DNA of 64,000 nucleotides from Bacillus sp. SKDU12 (GCF_010093085.1 NZ_MSRC01000003.1:496001-560000); one strand, 5' to 3'; counted from the first letter of the stretch, positions 44,691-54,540 are shown. Notes: a model not told the origin generated them from the sequence alone. Translations and numbers: made by a program.

Positions 44691-44810
44691 CACTTCATCC
44701 ACTCCATTTGTATAGTCTTTCATGTTAGTTTGAGTTTTTAGTATGAGACACCGTTCATAGCTCATCTTGCCATTATTATATCTAATATGTTCATAAAAAA
44801 CTAAAAAATA

Positions 44811-44839
44811 TTGAAAATACTGAAGAGGTTATATAAGAT
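44811..44839 (+). promoter_or_regulatory. SigA promoter of xylAB
   Basis: TTGAAA, 17 bases, TAAGAT, ending 8 bases before the XylR operator. Divergent from xylR. Confidence 0.6.
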
Positions 44840-44847
44840 GAAAATAA

Positions 44848-44874
44848 GTTAGTTTGTTTAGACGACAAACTAAC
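44848..44874 (+). promoter_or_regulatory. XylR operator of xylAB
   Basis: GTTAGTTTGT-TTAGACG-ACAAACTAAC, perfect 10-bp arms; differs from the xynP operator by one spacer base and an extended arm. Confidence 0.95.
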
Positions 44875-44945
44875 TTGTAACCGTTTGCAGTCCAGCGGAA
44901 TTCGAATCAACATGTTTTCAATTTATTTTTTAAGGGGGAAATCAC

Positions 44946-46280
44946 ATGGTTCAATCTCATTCTGGTTCAGTTAGTTTTGGAAGCGCAAACAAAGTGGTTT
45001 ACGAAGGGAAAGGCTCCACTAATCCTTTAGCATTTAAATATTATAATGCTAAAGAGGTAATCGGCGAAAAAACGATGAAAGAGCATTTGCGATTTTCGAT
45101 TGCCTATTGGCATACATTCACCGCTGACGGCACAGACATGTTTGGGGCTGCTACGATGCAAAGACCATGGGATCACTATAAAGGCATGGATCTAGCGAAG
45201 GCAAGGGTAGAAGCAGCGTTTGAGATGTTTGAAAAAGTAGATGCGCCATTTTTTGCTTTCCATGACCGAGATATTGCACCAGAAGGAAGTACGTTAAAAG
45301 AGACAAATCAAAACCTGGATATGATTGTGGGCATGATGAAAGACTACATGAAAAATAGTAACGTAAAGTTATTATGGAATACCGCAAACATGTTTACAAA
45401 TCCCCGTTTCGTTCATGGTGCCGCGACTTCTTGCAATGCAGATGTGTTTGCATATGCTGCAGCACAAGTGAAAAAAGGGTTAGAAACAGCAAAAGAGCTT
45501 TGTGCCGAGAATTACGTATTTTGGGGCGGCCGTGAAGGATACGATACATTGTTAAATACCGATTTGAAATTGGAGCTTGATAATTTGGCGAGATTCATGC
45601 ATATGGCAGTGGATTATGCGAAGGAAATCGGATATACAGGGCAATTTTTGATTGAACCAAAACCAAAAGAGCCAACGACTCATCAATATGATACAGATGC
45701 AGCAACAACGATTGCCTTTTTAAAGCAATACGGCTTAGACCATCATTTTAAGTTAAATCTTGAAGCGAATCATGCTACCTTAGCCGGACATACATTCGAG
45801 CATGAATTACGCATGGCAAGGGTACATGGCCTGCTTGGCTCTGTTGACGCGAATCAGGGTGATCCTCTTTTGGGCTGGGACACGGATGAATTTCCGACAG
45901 ATTTATATTCTGCGACATTAGCAATGTATGAAATTCTGCAAAATGGCGGTCTTGGAAGCGGCGGATTAAACTTTGATGCGAAGGTCAGAAGATCTTCTTT
46001 TGAGCCTGTTGACTTAATATATGCCCACGTTGCAGGGATGGATGCATTTGCAAAAGGATTGAAAGTCGCCCACAAATTGATTGAAGATCGTGTGTTTGAA
46101 GATGTGATTCAACATCGTTACCGCAGCTATACGGAAGGAATTGGTCTCGAAATTACTGAAGGGCGAGCTAACTTCAAAACACTTGAGCAATATGCGCTCA
46201 ATAATCAATCAATTAAAAACGAATCTGGAAGGCAGGAACGATTAAAAGCGATATTGAACCAATATATTTTAGAAGTATAA
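44946..46280 (+). CDS. xylA: Xylose isomerase XylA
   Basis: A 444-residue class II xylose isomerase (D-xylose to D-xylulose). Signatures are '[19 protein letters not shown]' (active-site His), '[20 protein letters not shown]', '[10 protein letters not shown]' (metal Glu), '[19 protein letters not shown]' and '[20 protein letters not shown]'. AAGGGGG precedes the ATG. A cre site lies inside the first codons. Followed by xylB. Confidence 0.97.
   Translation: MVQSHSGSVSFGSANKVVYEGKGSTNPLAFKYYNAKEVIGEKTMKEHLRFSIAYWHTFTADGTDMFGAATMQRPWDHYKGMDLAKARVEAAFEMFEKVDAPFFAFHDRDIAPEGSTLKETNQNLDMIVGMMKDYMKNSNVKLLWNTANMFTNPRFVHGAATSCNADVFAYAAAQVKKGLETAKELCAENYVFWGGREGYDTLLNTDLKLELDNLARFMHMAVDYAKEIGYTGQFLIEPKPKEPTTHQYDTDAATTIAFLKQYGLDHHFKLNLEANHATLAGHTFEHELRMARVHGLLGSVDANQGDPLLGWDTDEFPTDLYSATLAMYEILQNGGLGSGGLNFDAKVRRSSFEPVDLIYAHVAGMDAFAKGLKVAHKLIEDRVFEDVIQHRYRSYTEGIGLEITEGRANFKTLEQYALNNQSIKNESGRQERLKAILNQYILEV
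44978..44991 (+). promoter_or_regulatory. CcpA cre site inside xylA
   Basis: TGGAAGCGCAAACA, a perfect match to the catabolite-responsive element consensus, at codons 11-16 of xylA, as known for the B. subtilis xyl operon. Confidence 0.92.
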
Positions 46281-46429
46281 CAAATGAAAAAGAAGCGCCA
46301 GATCCTGACGCAAATAGCGGCGTAGCCAAGTGATCGCTGAATACCCGTCATGATTTCTTTTCTTTTTCTTAGTGTTATGACGGGTCATTTGCATAATTGG
46401 GGATTTATTTAGAAAGGAGGAGTGAAAAC

Positions 46430-47929
46430 GTGAAGTATGTCATTGGAATTGATCTTGGAACAAGTGCTGTTAAAACCATTTTAGTGAATCAAAACGGAAA
46501 GGTCTGTGCAGAAACGTCCAAACGTTATCCGCTTATCCAAGAGAAGGCGGGATATAGTGAACAAAACCCTGAAGATTGGGTGCAGCAAACCATACGTGCA
46601 TTGGCTGAATTGGTTTCTATCTCAAACGTTCAACCTAAGGATATTGACGGGATAAGCTTTTCAGGGCAAATGCATGGGTTAGTACTGCTTGGCCAGGATC
46701 TGCAGGTGTTGCGTCATGCCATTCTTTGGAATGATACGAGAACGACGCCTCAATGTATCAGGATAACCGAAACATTTGGCGATCATCTGCTTGCCATCAC
46801 GAAAAATCGTGTGCTGGAAGGGTTTACATTACCGAAAATATTATGGTTGAAGGAACATGAACCTGAACTTTTTAAAAAATCCGCAGTTTTTTTGCTTCCG
46901 AAAGACTATGTGAGATTCCGGATGACTGGTGCTCTTCACACCGAATACTCTGATGCAGCAGGCACTTCACTTTTACATATGACCCGCAAGGAGTGGAGCG
47001 CTGAGATTTGCGAGCAGTTTGGTATTTCTACAAGTATTTGTCCCCCGCTTGTTGAATCTCATGATTGTGTAGGCTCACTGCTTCCAAACGTTGCGAAGAA
47101 GACCGGGCTATTGGAAAAAACAAAAGTGTACGCTGGTGGAGCAGATAATGCTTGCGGTGCGATAGGAGCCGGTATTCTTTCATCAGGAAAAACATTATGC
47201 AGTATTGGAACATCAGGAGTTATACTTTCCTGTGAAGAAAATAAAGAAAGAGACTTTAAAGGGAAAGTACACTTTTTTAATCATGGAAAAAAAGACTCTT
47301 TTTATGCGATGGGTGTCACGCTTGCTGCAGGATACAGCTTGGACTGGTTTAAAAGAACGTTCGCACCAAACGAATCGTTTGAGCAATTATTACAGGGAGT
47401 TGAGACTATTCCGATAGGAGCATATGGACTGCTTTACACTCCTTATTTAGTTGGTGAAAGAACGCCGCATGTTGACTCTTCTATTCGAGGAAGTTTGATC
47501 GGAATAGATGCGGCTCACACAAGAGAGCATTTTTTACGGGCGGTAATGGAAGGCGTCACATTCTCTTTACATGAATCCATTGAGTTATTACGTGAAGCGG
47601 GAAAGTCAGTTCATACTGTTGTGTCTATTGGCGGAGGAGCGAGAAATGAAACGTGGCTTCAGATGCAGGCTGATATTTTCAATACGAAGGTGATCAAGTT
47701 AGAAAATGAACAAGGTCCAGCCTTGGGTGCTGCTATGCTGGCTGCCTTTGGAAGCGGCTGGTTTGAATCTCTTGATGAATGTGCAGAGCAGTTTATTCGT
47801 GAGGCTGCTGTATTTTATCCAAAGGAACAAAATGTTCAAAAGTATAAAACACTATTCGATTTGTACAAGAACATTTACACTCAGACAAAGGATCTCAATG
47901 CAGATTTGAAACGCTTTCGAAAAAGCTAA
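46430..47929 (+). CDS. xylB: Xylulokinase XylB
   Basis: A 499-residue FGGY kinase from GTG 46430 behind AGGAGG (spacing 10); upstream in-frame codons lack a ribosome site. 'VIGIDLGTSAVKTILV' (ATP phosphate-binding) at the N-terminus, 'GISFSGQMHGLVLLG' and 'ILWNDTRT' (substrate), 'GGADNACGAIGAG', and the C-terminal FGGY signature 'VSIGGGARNETWLQMQADIF'. It phosphorylates D-xylulose for entry into the pentose phosphate pathway. Confidence 0.97.
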   Translation: MKYVIGIDLGTSAVKTILVNQNGKVCAETSKRYPLIQEKAGYSEQNPEDWVQQTIRALAELVSISNVQPKDIDGISFSGQMHGLVLLGQDLQVLRHAILWNDTRTTPQCIRITETFGDHLLAITKNRVLEGFTLPKILWLKEHEPELFKKSAVFLLPKDYVRFRMTGALHTEYSDAAGTSLLHMTRKEWSAEICEQFGISTSICPPLVESHDCVGSLLPNVAKKTGLLEKTKVYAGGADNACGAIGAGILSSGKTLCSIGTSGVILSCEENKERDFKGKVHFFNHGKKDSFYAMGVTLAAGYSLDWFKRTFAPNESFEQLLQGVETIPIGAYGLLYTPYLVGERTPHVDSSIRGSLIGIDAAHTREHFLRAVMEGVTFSLHESIELLREAGKSVHTVVSIGGGARNETWLQMQADIFNTKVIKLENEQGPALGAAMLAAFGSGWFESLDECAEQFIREAAVFYPKEQNVQKYKTLFDLYKNIYTQTKDLNADLKRFRKS

Positions 47930-48119
47930 TAATAAATGGCGAAAAGAAAATGAACTGCTACTTATATCAATGGCCTTTAAAGGCTTAGGGATTACAGGAA
48001 CAATCAAATAACAAGGATGTAATCTGCTGCCTTCTGTCATTTTGAAAGGTGGTGAGAATAAACGTTACGGTAAGTCCTTAAGACAAAGACACAATCTAAT
48101 CAAAGAGGAGGAATGCCAA

Positions 48120-48818
48120 ATGAAACAAAAAAGAATGAAATGTTTGTTATCTGTTTTATTTAGTTTCGCGCTGATATTACCTGCATGGTCCGCACAGGCG
48201 GCAACTACAATCACCTCCAATCAAACCGGCTCCCAAGATGGCTATGACTATGAGTTGTGGAAGGATTATGGAAACACAAGTATGACGCTCAATAGCGGCG
48301 GCGCATTTAGTGCCCAGTGGAATAACATTGGAAATGCGTTATTCCGAAAAGGAAAGAAATTTGATTCAACCAAAACTCATTCACAGCTAGGAAACATATC
48401 ATTTCATTACAACGCATCCTTCAATCCTGGCGGAAATTCCTATCTCTGTGTGTATGGATGGACGAAGGACCCGCTCGTTGAATACTACATTGTCGATAAC
48501 TGGGGCACCTATAGACCGACCGGAACACCTAAGGGGACAATTACTGTTGATGGGGGCACATATGACATTTATGAGACCGAGCGAATCAATCAACCTTCCA
48601 TTATAGGTATCACAACCTTTAAACAATACTGGAGTGTCCGGCAGAATAAGCGAACGAGCGGAACTGTATCTGTCAGCGAACACTTCAAGAAGTGGGAAAG
48701 CTTAGGAATGCCAATGGGTAAGATGTATGAGACAGCGCTTACTGTAGAGGGATATCAAAGTAATGGAAGCGCTGATGTAACGTCTAACATCCTGACTATT
48801 AGCGGGACAAGCAGATAA
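48120..48818 (+). CDS. Secreted endo-1,4-beta-xylanase, GH11 (B. pumilus type)
   Basis: A 232-residue protein from ATG 48120 behind GAGGAGG. The signal peptide is about 28 residues ([20 protein letters not shown], cut near AQA-AT). The GH11 jelly roll has '[20 protein letters not shown]', the nucleophile Glu in '[16 protein letters not shown]', and the acid/base Glu in '[12 protein letters not shown]'. The sequence is far closer to B. pumilus XynA (same [10 protein letters not shown] and [10 protein letters not shown]) than to 168 XynA, whose mature start is ASTDYWQNW. It directly follows xylB, so the locus runs from xylan cleavage to xylulose phosphate. Confidence 0.93.
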   Translation: MKQKRMKCLLSVLFSFALILPAWSAQAATTITSNQTGSQDGYDYELWKDYGNTSMTLNSGGAFSAQWNNIGNALFRKGKKFDSTKTHSQLGNISFHYNASFNPGGNSYLCVYGWTKDPLVEYYIVDNWGTYRPTGTPKGTITVDGGTYDIYETERINQPSIIGITTFKQYWSVRQNKRTSGTVSVSEHFKKWESLGMPMGKMYETALTVEGYQSNGSADVTSNILTISGTSR

Positions 48819-48896
48819 TCTGTTTCAGTGTTGATTTAAATCCTGATTTGGTATCAGTCAAAACACTTGTAACCCGAAATGTTGTGTGCACAGAAA

Positions 48897-48930
48897 ACAC
48901 CCCTCACATTAAGGTGCAGGGGTATTTGGC
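48897..48930 (+). terminator. Terminator after the xylanase gene
   Basis: ACACCCCT...AGGGGTATTT with an inner CAC/GTG pairing; lies 80 bases after the xylanase stop. Confidence 0.55.
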
Positions 48931-49304
48931 TATAACGATATGGACATGATTTGTGAGCGGAATTGTTTATGGAACTAATCTTCAAAAATTAAAAAAGGGA
49001 ATCGTCTCAATGCGGTCGATTCCTTGTTACATAAATCAGGAAGACGTTTAAGCAGGGAGATATAAAAAGAGGAATTCGTTTTCAAAATTTGAAGAGCTTG
49101 TTGACGTAATTGCGAACTTGTCCTCTTGATAGCATCTCATAACTGTGTCTTGATCTACTGTAAAAAAACAAAAATGCCATTGAAACGTTCCCCTTCAATG
49201 CGTTAAAGTATGATTATGAAGACGTTCAATTTATAACCGATGCACACAGTACAAGAGCGGGTCTTGCTGAATGATCATTCAAAAATATTAAAGGAGCAAT
49301 ACAA
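48931..49304. other. Gap between xylanase and yncF
   Basis: In strain 168 this interval holds yncB to yncE, as I recall; here no intact gene is visible. The only protein-like trace is an open tail at 49191-49274 (PFNALKYDYEDVQFITDAHS, ending TRAGLAE-stop), reminiscent of an isochorismatase-family C-terminus but without a start. Confidence 0.35.
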
Positions 49305-49739
49305 ATGACAATGCAAATTAAAATCAAATATCTAGATGAAACACAAACAAGGATCAGCAAAATTGAGCAAGGAGATTGGATTGATCTTCGAGCAGCTAAA
49401 GATGTAACAATTAAAAAAGATGAATTCAAACTTGTCCCATTAGGTGTAGCAATGGAGCTTCCTGAAGGTTACGAAGCGCATGTCGTTCCGCGTTCAAGTA
49501 CATATAAGAACTTTGGTGTGATTCAAACAAATTCAATGGGTGTTATCGATGAGTCATATAAGGGTGACAACGATTTCTGGTTCTTTCCTGCTTATGCATT
49601 ACGTGATACAGAAATTAAAAAGGGAGATCGTATTTGTCAGTTTAGGATTATGAAGAAAATGCCAGTAGTAGAATTGGTTGAAGTTGAGCATTTGGACAAT
49701 GAAAACAGGGGCGGGCTCGGTTCAACAGGAACGAAATAA
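49305..49739 (+). CDS. yncF: dUTPase YncF
   Basis: A 144-residue trimeric dUTP diphosphatase. Motifs are '[11 protein letters not shown]' (I), '[12 protein letters not shown]' (II), '[20 protein letters not shown]' (III, catalytic Asp), '[11 protein letters not shown]' (IV) and the flexible arm '[10 protein letters not shown]' (V). It hydrolyses dUTP to dUMP, which feeds the thymidylate synthase gene nearby. AAAGGAGC before ATG. Confidence 0.97.
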   Translation: MTMQIKIKYLDETQTRISKIEQGDWIDLRAAKDVTIKKDEFKLVPLGVAMELPEGYEAHVVPRSSTYKNFGVIQTNSMGVIDESYKGDNDFWFFPAYALRDTEIKKGDRICQFRIMKKMPVVELVEVEHLDNENRGGLGSTGTK

Positions 49740-49750
49740 ACTATTATAAA

Positions 49751-49803
49751 ACCTTGGCTGTTTGATGTATGATCTGAACAATGGAGATTACAGCCAAGGT
49801 ATA
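49751..49803. terminator. Stem-loop after yncF
   Basis: ACCTTGGCTGT and its complement ACAGCCAAGGT separated by about 30 bases. A perfect 11-bp stem without a T-run on the plus strand; it could stop transcription or protect the 3' end. Confidence 0.5.
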
Positions 49804-49829
49804 TATAATCAAATGAAACAATATCAAAA

Positions 49830-50447
49830 TTATTCAATGTTTATTGATGAAGAGTTATTCTTAATATGATAACTCAATTTTTTATGAAATCTCCTTAAGA
49901 TGTAAAAGAACCAATACCCTATTAAAGTACCTAGGGTATTAAGCATTAAATCATCTACATCAAAGCTTCTGTAAACTGAACCTAAATACACTGAAAACGA
50001 AAGCTGTGTTAATTCAATAAACAAAGATATGAAAAAACCTATTAGCAAAATTCTTTTTGCATTATTTAATTTCTTAAATAAAAGAGGAAACAACAAGCCA
50101 ACAGGCAGTAATAATATTAAATTTCCTCCAATAGATCTAATTACATAAAATTGTAAACCTTCATGATAAACGTCTGCAAAAAAGTGAAATGGGATAAAAT
50201 TATTTCCTGAAACAAATGGGATATAAGTGTCGTACTTCATATCCCTAATTAAATCAGCATCAATTGGCATAGGGAATAATGTAACACTTATCAAGTTGAA
50301 AAAGTAAACAAATAAACAAAAGATAACGAGATGTTTATGGATGGGCAGCCGGCTTTTTTTGTAAAGGACTCGTCTAATGAGTCTATAAAATATAAAGCAA
50401 AAATAAAGAGCTATTAAGTACGGCAAGAGAGAAGTTGAGTCTAGCAT
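49830..50447 (-). CDS. VanZ-like membrane protein
   Basis: A 205-residue protein with about five membrane segments (LIALYFCFIFYRLI, FCLFVYFFNLISVTLFP, GGNLILLLPVGLLFPLLF, ILLIGFFISLFIELTQL, TLGTLIGYWFFYIL). The VanZ signature 'NFIPFHFF' then 'GGNLILLLPVGLLFP' and 'ELTQLSFSVYLGSVYRSFDV DD' is present. VanZ relatives affect teicoplanin and lysophospholipid sensitivity; the role here is unknown. Convergent with yncF. Confidence 0.88.
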   Translation of the reverse strand: MLDSTSLLPYLIALYFCFIFYRLIRRVLYKKSRLPIHKHLVIFCLFVYFFNLISVTLFPMPIDADLIRDMKYDTYIPFVSGNNFIPFHFFADVYHEGLQFYVIRSIGGNLILLLPVGLLFPLLFKKLNNAKRILLIGFFISLFIELTQLSFSVYLGSVYRSFDVDDLMLNTLGTLIGYWFFYILRRFHKKLSYHIKNNSSSINIE

Positions 50448-50778
50448 AAATACACCATAATTTCCTTTTTAATTCATTTTAACATAAATAGGGAAAAGAA
50501 GTTGACTCAGGTTTCAATAAAAGAATACTTTTAAAAATTAATGAATAAGGAGGAAAGAGAGAGCATTACCAACAAATAAAGAGCTTTATAAGCCCTATTT
50601 TAATGAACAAAAGGCTTAATCAGTTTCAATTAATACAACGACAAAATCTTCAAAGTGCTCGAATTTTCTTATAAGGTTGCTGCAAATTTAATGTATCATA
50701 GTAAGCAAGATTGGAGATAAGAATGTTAAAATAAGCACAGAAAGATTTCAGATTAAAGATTGGATAAAGGAAGGTTTT
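50448..50778. other. Intergenic region before thyA
   Basis: AT-rich, divergent promoters expected for the VanZ-like gene and thyA. An AAGGAGG at 50549-50555 is followed by no useful ORF. No other feature seen. Confidence 0.4.
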
Positions 50779-51618
50779 ATGACTCAATTCGATAAACAAT
50801 ACAACTCAATTATAAAGGACATTATGACGAATGGAATCTCAGACGAAGAATTTCATGTAAGAACGAAGTGGGACTCAGATGGAACACCGGCTCACACACT
50901 AAGTGTCATCAGTAAGCAAATGAGATTCGACAACTCGGAAGTTCCGATTTTAACGACAAAAAAGGTTGCTTGGAAAACAGCCATTAAAGAATTGCTTTGG
51001 ATTTGGCAGCTAAAATCGAACGATGTTAATGAATTAAACAAGATGGGCGTACATATTTGGGATCAGTGGAAACAAGAAGATGGCACCATTGGACATGCAT
51101 ATGGATTTCAGCTGGGGAAGAAAAACAGAAATCTTAATGGAGAAAAAATGGATCAGGTTGATTATCTTCTACATCAATTGAAGAACAATCCATCTTCACG
51201 GAGACACATTACGATGCTGTGGAATCCAGATGAATTAGACTCAATGGCCTTAACGCCATGTGTGTACGAAACTCAATGGTATGTTAAGCAAGGTAAGATC
51301 CACCTCGAGGTAAGAGCGCGAAGCAATGACATGGCCTTGGGGAATCCATTCAATGTATTCCAGTATAATGTGTTGCAGCGCATGGTAGCTCAGGTTACTG
51401 GTTATGAGCTTGGTGAATATATTTTTAACATTGGGGATTGCCATGTATACACACGTCATATAGACAACTTGAAAATTCAAATGGAAAGAGAACAGTTCGA
51501 AGCACCTGAATTATGGATCAATCCTGAAGTCAAAGATTTTTATGACTTTACCATAGATGATTTCAAGTTAATCAGCTATAAACACGGGGACAAGCTTTCA
51601 TTTGAGGTAGCGGTTTAA
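50779..51618 (+). CDS. thyA: Thymidylate synthase A
   Basis: A 279-residue enzyme (dUMP to dTMP using methylene-THF). 'RTKWDSDGTPAHTLSVISKQ', 'ELLWIWQLKSNDVNEL', the cysteine region 'MALTPCVYETQWYV' (catalytic Cys), 'RSNDMALGNPFNVFQYNVLQ' and 'GDCHVYTRHIDNL' are all present. ThyA of the B. subtilis group is the type also carried by phage phi3T. The ribosome site AAGGAAGG precedes ATG. Confidence 0.96.
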   Translation: MTQFDKQYNSIIKDIMTNGISDEEFHVRTKWDSDGTPAHTLSVISKQMRFDNSEVPILTTKKVAWKTAIKELLWIWQLKSNDVNELNKMGVHIWDQWKQEDGTIGHAYGFQLGKKNRNLNGEKMDQVDYLLHQLKNNPSSRRHITMLWNPDELDSMALTPCVYETQWYVKQGKIHLEVRARSNDMALGNPFNVFQYNVLQRMVAQVTGYELGEYIFNIGDCHVYTRHIDNLKIQMEREQFEAPELWINPEVKDFYDFTIDDFKLISYKHGDKLSFEVAV

Positions 51619-51634
51619 TGCTGCCTCTTTTTTA
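51604..51634 (+). terminator. thyA terminator
   Basis: GAGGTAGC-GGTTTAAT-GCTGCCTC followed by TTTTTT; overlaps the thyA stop codon. Confidence 0.85.
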
Positions 51635-52209
51635 TTAAACGGTGATATGATCGAAAGATGGTGTTATATCAGATTGAAGAAGGTAAAGAATTGCGGTGGG
51701 CTGCTGAGAGAATGACACGAACAATTCCTCTTAAGAGATGAAAACTACGCCGCAGGCCATTTAGGATGAGGGTGAAGAAGACCCTCTTCACTCTGCGGCG
51801 ATTGATTTATTCAGTAGTTTTTCAAATGAAAATAATGACAATAAAAAATGATATCAAGAACAAGGCCAACAATTAAACAGAATAGGATGATATTTAAGTA
51901 ACGTTTCTTTTTTTTTGTTGTTATTTTTACACAAATCAGTTACACCTCTGGATAAAATTTAAATAGAAAATCATACCATGAAAAATTGTGGTAGTACAAG
52001 GTTGAAGTGATCAGGTGTTGAGAAGGCGAGAGAAGCTGTTAGGGGTTGGGAGAGAAGGGTCACTTCTTTTAGTCGGTTGTAGCATAAATAAAGAATCGAC
52101 TTAAGGGGCGAGACTTTTGTGGGGGCAGGTTAAAGAATGTGGAGAAAAGCTAAATCAAGATGACTGGCGCGGGGAATATGTTCTTAATAAAAAAGATCAG
52201 CTTAAATAG
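51635..52209. other. Gap with hairpins and a possible non-standard micro-ORF
   Basis: A stem CGCCGCAG/CTGCGGCG (51749-51803, inner GAGGGT/ACCCTC) could be a terminator. On the minus strand a 40-codon frame ends at 51813 with a membrane-like core (RYLNIILFCLIVGLVLDIIF). It follows AGAGGTG but has only CTG or ATT as start. The yncM gene expected here in strain 168 is not seen. A perfect hairpin at 52184-52232 is given separately. Confidence 0.35.
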
Positions 52210-52232
52210 CTAATCTTTTTTATTAAGAAGAA
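52184..52232. terminator. Bidirectional terminator
   Basis: CTTAATAAAAAAGAT...AGCT-TAAAT-AGCT...ATCTTTTTTATTAAG. A near-perfect stem of about 20 bp covering the stop of the small membrane protein on the minus strand. Confidence 0.85.
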
Positions 52233-52422
52233 AATATCCTAATTTTGAAACTAGATACAAAGTAAAAGCGATCATAATTGTTCGAGATATCACAACTCCA
52301 TGAATGGCTAAATCATAACCAGCAGGTATCAAGGCGTTTGTATTAAACATAAAATACATTGATACTAGAAGAGCAATAACTACTAATATTATTCCGATAA
52401 GATTTGTTTTTGCGTATTTCAT
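52210..52422 (-). CDS. Small membrane protein
   Basis: A 70-residue protein with two membrane segments (LIGIILVVIALLVSMYFMF and TIMIAFTLYLVSKLGYFLL), between them 'NALIPAGYDLAIHGV', ending NKKD. GGTGGA lies 7 bases before ATG 52422. No family recognised. Its stop codon is inside a strong terminator. Confidence 0.7.
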   Translation of the reverse strand: MKYAKTNLIGIILVVIALLVSMYFMFNTNALIPAGYDLAIHGVVISRTIMIAFTLYLVSKLGYFLLNKKD

Positions 52423-52855
52423 ACAAATTCCACCCTACATGACATGATAGCTTTTTATAAAAAGAATATTCTGATAATTATATTTATAAAAAGAAGCCAA
52501 GGATAAGCTTTCATATATTTATATTGAAGTAAAAGAATAAGTAATTAAAATCATACTAAAGATATTGTGAAATTTCAACCGCGAGTGCGATACAAATACT
52601 TAGGCTCATTGCCGATGACCATGAATATGTTTTTAATCCCTCTTTAACACTCACCGAAAGAAAACAAACCTGCTAACATTGGAAATTATGTTGAAAAGCT
52701 AATCACATTAATATAAACTAACTAAACTATGTACTAAATTTTCAATGCACAGCAAGATTTAGTTAGTAAGGCAATTTTCATTTTACATCAACATACCTTA
52801 AAAAAACCCGGCATCTGCCGGGGGAAAACTGTAAACGAGGAGCTGGAAATAGAGT
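52423..52855. other. Intergenic region upstream of the small membrane gene
   Basis: No ORF of note. Contains the promoter side of the 52210-52422 gene and, at its right end, the cotC terminator. AT-rich, otherwise featureless to me. Confidence 0.4.
52801..52828 (-). terminator. cotC terminator
   Basis: On the minus strand CCCCCGGCAGATGCCGGG followed by TTTTTTT. Confidence 0.85.
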
Positions 52856-53065
52856 TTAGTGATGTTTCTTTTCCTTTTTATACTCTACAACATAATCATA
52901 GTCTTTTTTGTCGTGGTCATAATATTTTTTATCATAGTCGTCATGTTTTTTGTCATAATCATCATGTTTTTTATCATAGTCTTTTTTCTCGTATTCGTAA
53001 TACTTCTTATAATACGTTTTTTTGACCGTATAAAACTCTTCTTTATATTTTTTGTAATAACCCAT
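52856..53065 (-). CDS. cotC: Spore coat protein CotC
   Basis: A 69-residue protein made almost wholly of Lys, Tyr and Asp (YYKKYKEEFYTVKKTYYKKY, then repeated 'DYDKKHD' units), ending KKEKKHH. This is the outer coat protein CotC of B. subtilis; the paralogue CotU is closely similar, so CotU cannot be fully excluded. Tyrosines permit cross-linking. Made in the mother cell late in sporulation. GGAGGAG precedes ATG. Confidence 0.93.
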   Translation of the reverse strand: MGYYKKYKEEFYTVKKTYYKKYYEYEKKDYDKKHDDYDKKHDDYDKKYYDHDKKDYDYVVEYKKEKKHH

Positions 53066-53345
53066 ATTTACTCCTCCTTTTATTGTTAATACGCTTTATT
53101 ATATGGCGAATAGATTATACGGCTTGGACAGTTAATATCGTTAAAGGAAAAAAGGGCTGTCCAAATCATAGAAAAAAGAAAGATGATACAAAAATAAGTC
53201 AAAACAAAGAGCCGATTATTCATCAGCTCAAATCAACTATCTTATATCTGTTTGTCTGCTGTATGTCTGATTACGCAGGTAAATCAAAAACCACAAGCAT
53301 AAATAAGGCGGTCAGCAGAGGTGAATATGCAAAAGAGAGAGCACC

Positions 53346-53780
53346 CTATCCTTTAATAACCTTTGGCAGGCGTTCATTGACAATGACTGTCCAGCCTCCA
53401 TCCATCTTTTCATGAATGACTGAGCTTTTCTCATTTGCTTTACCGATAATGTCATTTGGCTCCTTCCAGCCGCCGTGAATAAGGGTAAACCTGGTCTTTT
53501 CTCCCAAGTCTTCTAATTGAAAGGTAACGACCCATCCAGCTGTATCCCATGCAAAAGAAAGTTCATCGGGCGCTTGAACAGTCAAAACTTTACATGCAGA
53601 CGGTCCAAACGGTGATTGTAAGTGGAATTCTTGTCTTTCCTTCAACTGAAAGTCATTGGGCATAAACCACTTGGCAATGCCTTCTGAAGTGGAGACTGTC
53701 TCCCAGACTTTTTGAATAGGTGCCTCAAGAGTAATGCTTTTCGTAATATCCGGTAATGAATTTTCATTGTTATGGTCCAT
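53346..53780 (-). CDS. yndB: YndB, AHA1/SRPBCC-family protein
   Basis: A 144-residue START/SRPBCC protein: '[20 protein letters not shown]', '[11 protein letters not shown]', '[20 protein letters not shown]' and the C-terminal helix '[20 protein letters not shown]'. B. subtilis YndB has this fold with a hydrophobic lipid-binding cavity and has been linked to chalcone/flavanone-like ligands and stress; the physiological role is uncertain. GAGGG before ATG. Confidence 0.92.
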   Translation of the reverse strand: MDHNNENSLPDITKSITLEAPIQKVWETVSTSEGIAKWFMPNDFQLKERQEFHLQSPFGPSACKVLTVQAPDELSFAWDTAGWVVTFQLEDLGEKTRFTLIHGGWKEPNDIIGKANEKSSVIHEKMDGGWTVIVNERLPKVIKG

Positions 53781-54011
53781 TTTGTTTCCCTCTTGACATA
53801 AGATTATTTTTCATTTGAATCATATAATACATTATGTAATCATGTCCATAGCACGCCTTATTTATAATCTGTTGATGAATATTGGCTAAAGTGTGGCCTG
53901 TGAAAGAGGCTTGCAGAAAAAACATACAATGAGAGAGTATAAAGTGTCTATTTCGTTTTTGTTTCAGGAGGTTATATTTTTAGTTTAAAATCTAAAAGAG
54001 GAGGTAGTTTT

Positions 54012-54200
54012 ATGCTAGGAAAAATCAAAGCAGCCATTGATAACAGTCCAGGAAAGCCGGCTAAAATTGTCGTCAGTGAAAAAGCGTTTCAGCAATTGAA
54101 GGAAGAAATGCGCTTTGTTTATGTTTCCAAACCAAAAACGATAATGGGAATACCTGTGGAGATGTCAGATCAGACAGAAAGCTTTAAGCTGGAATTTTAG
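54012..54200 (+). CDS. Small conserved-looking protein, unknown
   Basis: A 62-residue protein (LGKIKAAIDNSPGKPAKIVV, 'KAFQQLKEEMRFVYVSKPKT', ending ESFKLEF). AGAGGAGG lies 7 bases before the ATG. No membrane segment or signal. The fold looks beta-alpha-beta. Phage-type 'IMGIPVEMSDQ' endings are known from small capsid-module proteins, but I cannot assign it. Confidence 0.65.
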   Translation: MLGKIKAAIDNSPGKPAKIVVSEKAFQQLKEEMRFVYVSKPKTIMGIPVEMSDQTESFKLEF

Positions 54201-54370
54201 CAGGATATGCGTGCGTTATTTATGTTATCTTCCTGCGTTTTTGCGGATTTTAAGTGCCTTTCCCCATTGGAATGTCTCTTTAACCTAAAGGGGATCGTGC
54301 TTTTCAACATTTTATTTTCAGGTTTGGACAGGTGCGATCTTGAATAGCCTTTTAGAATCTATCTCCTTGG

Positions 54371-54466
54371 ATGATTGTAATCACCGGTCTGATTGGCGGT
54401 TTTGCGGTGAAGTTTCTGGACATTGACTTCTATAAAGTGAAAACAATTCCGCAAAGGAGAAAATAA
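54371..54466 (+). pseudogene. C-terminal fragment of a lost membrane protein
   Basis: A 31-residue open stretch (MIVITGLIGGFAVKFLDIDF, then YKVKTIPQRRK-stop) with a membrane-like start and no ribosome site. Strain 168 has several yndD-yndK genes in this interval, as I recall. Here they are absent, so this is probably a remnant. Confidence 0.35.
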
Positions 54467-54499
54467 GAAAAAGTTAAAAATCATGAAACCGAATAAAAA

Positions 54500-54540
54500 T
54501 GCGCGAGCCAAAAAAGGCAAGTGCGTTTTTTTTCGGTTTT
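54500..54540 (+). terminator. Terminator-like hairpin
   Basis: AATGCGC...GCGTTTTTTTT with an inner GCC/GGC pair (GAGCC-AAAAAA-GGCAAG). Lies upstream of the yndL promoter region. Confidence 0.55.

Noticed and set aside
44691..44765. N-terminal extension of XylR
   Set aside because: The frame is open but no ribosome site precedes the ATG at 44765. GTG 44690 has one and gives the family length.
52859..53089. Very hydrophobic 76-residue ORF antisense to cotC
   Set aside because: It is the complement of Lys/Tyr/Asp repeats, which translates as Phe/Ile/Val. The cotC strand has the ribosome site and terminator.
53083..53415. 110-residue plus-strand ORF between cotC and yndB
   Set aside because: Starts inside the cotC upstream region with no ribosome site and runs antisense into yndB. 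Composition is not protein-like.
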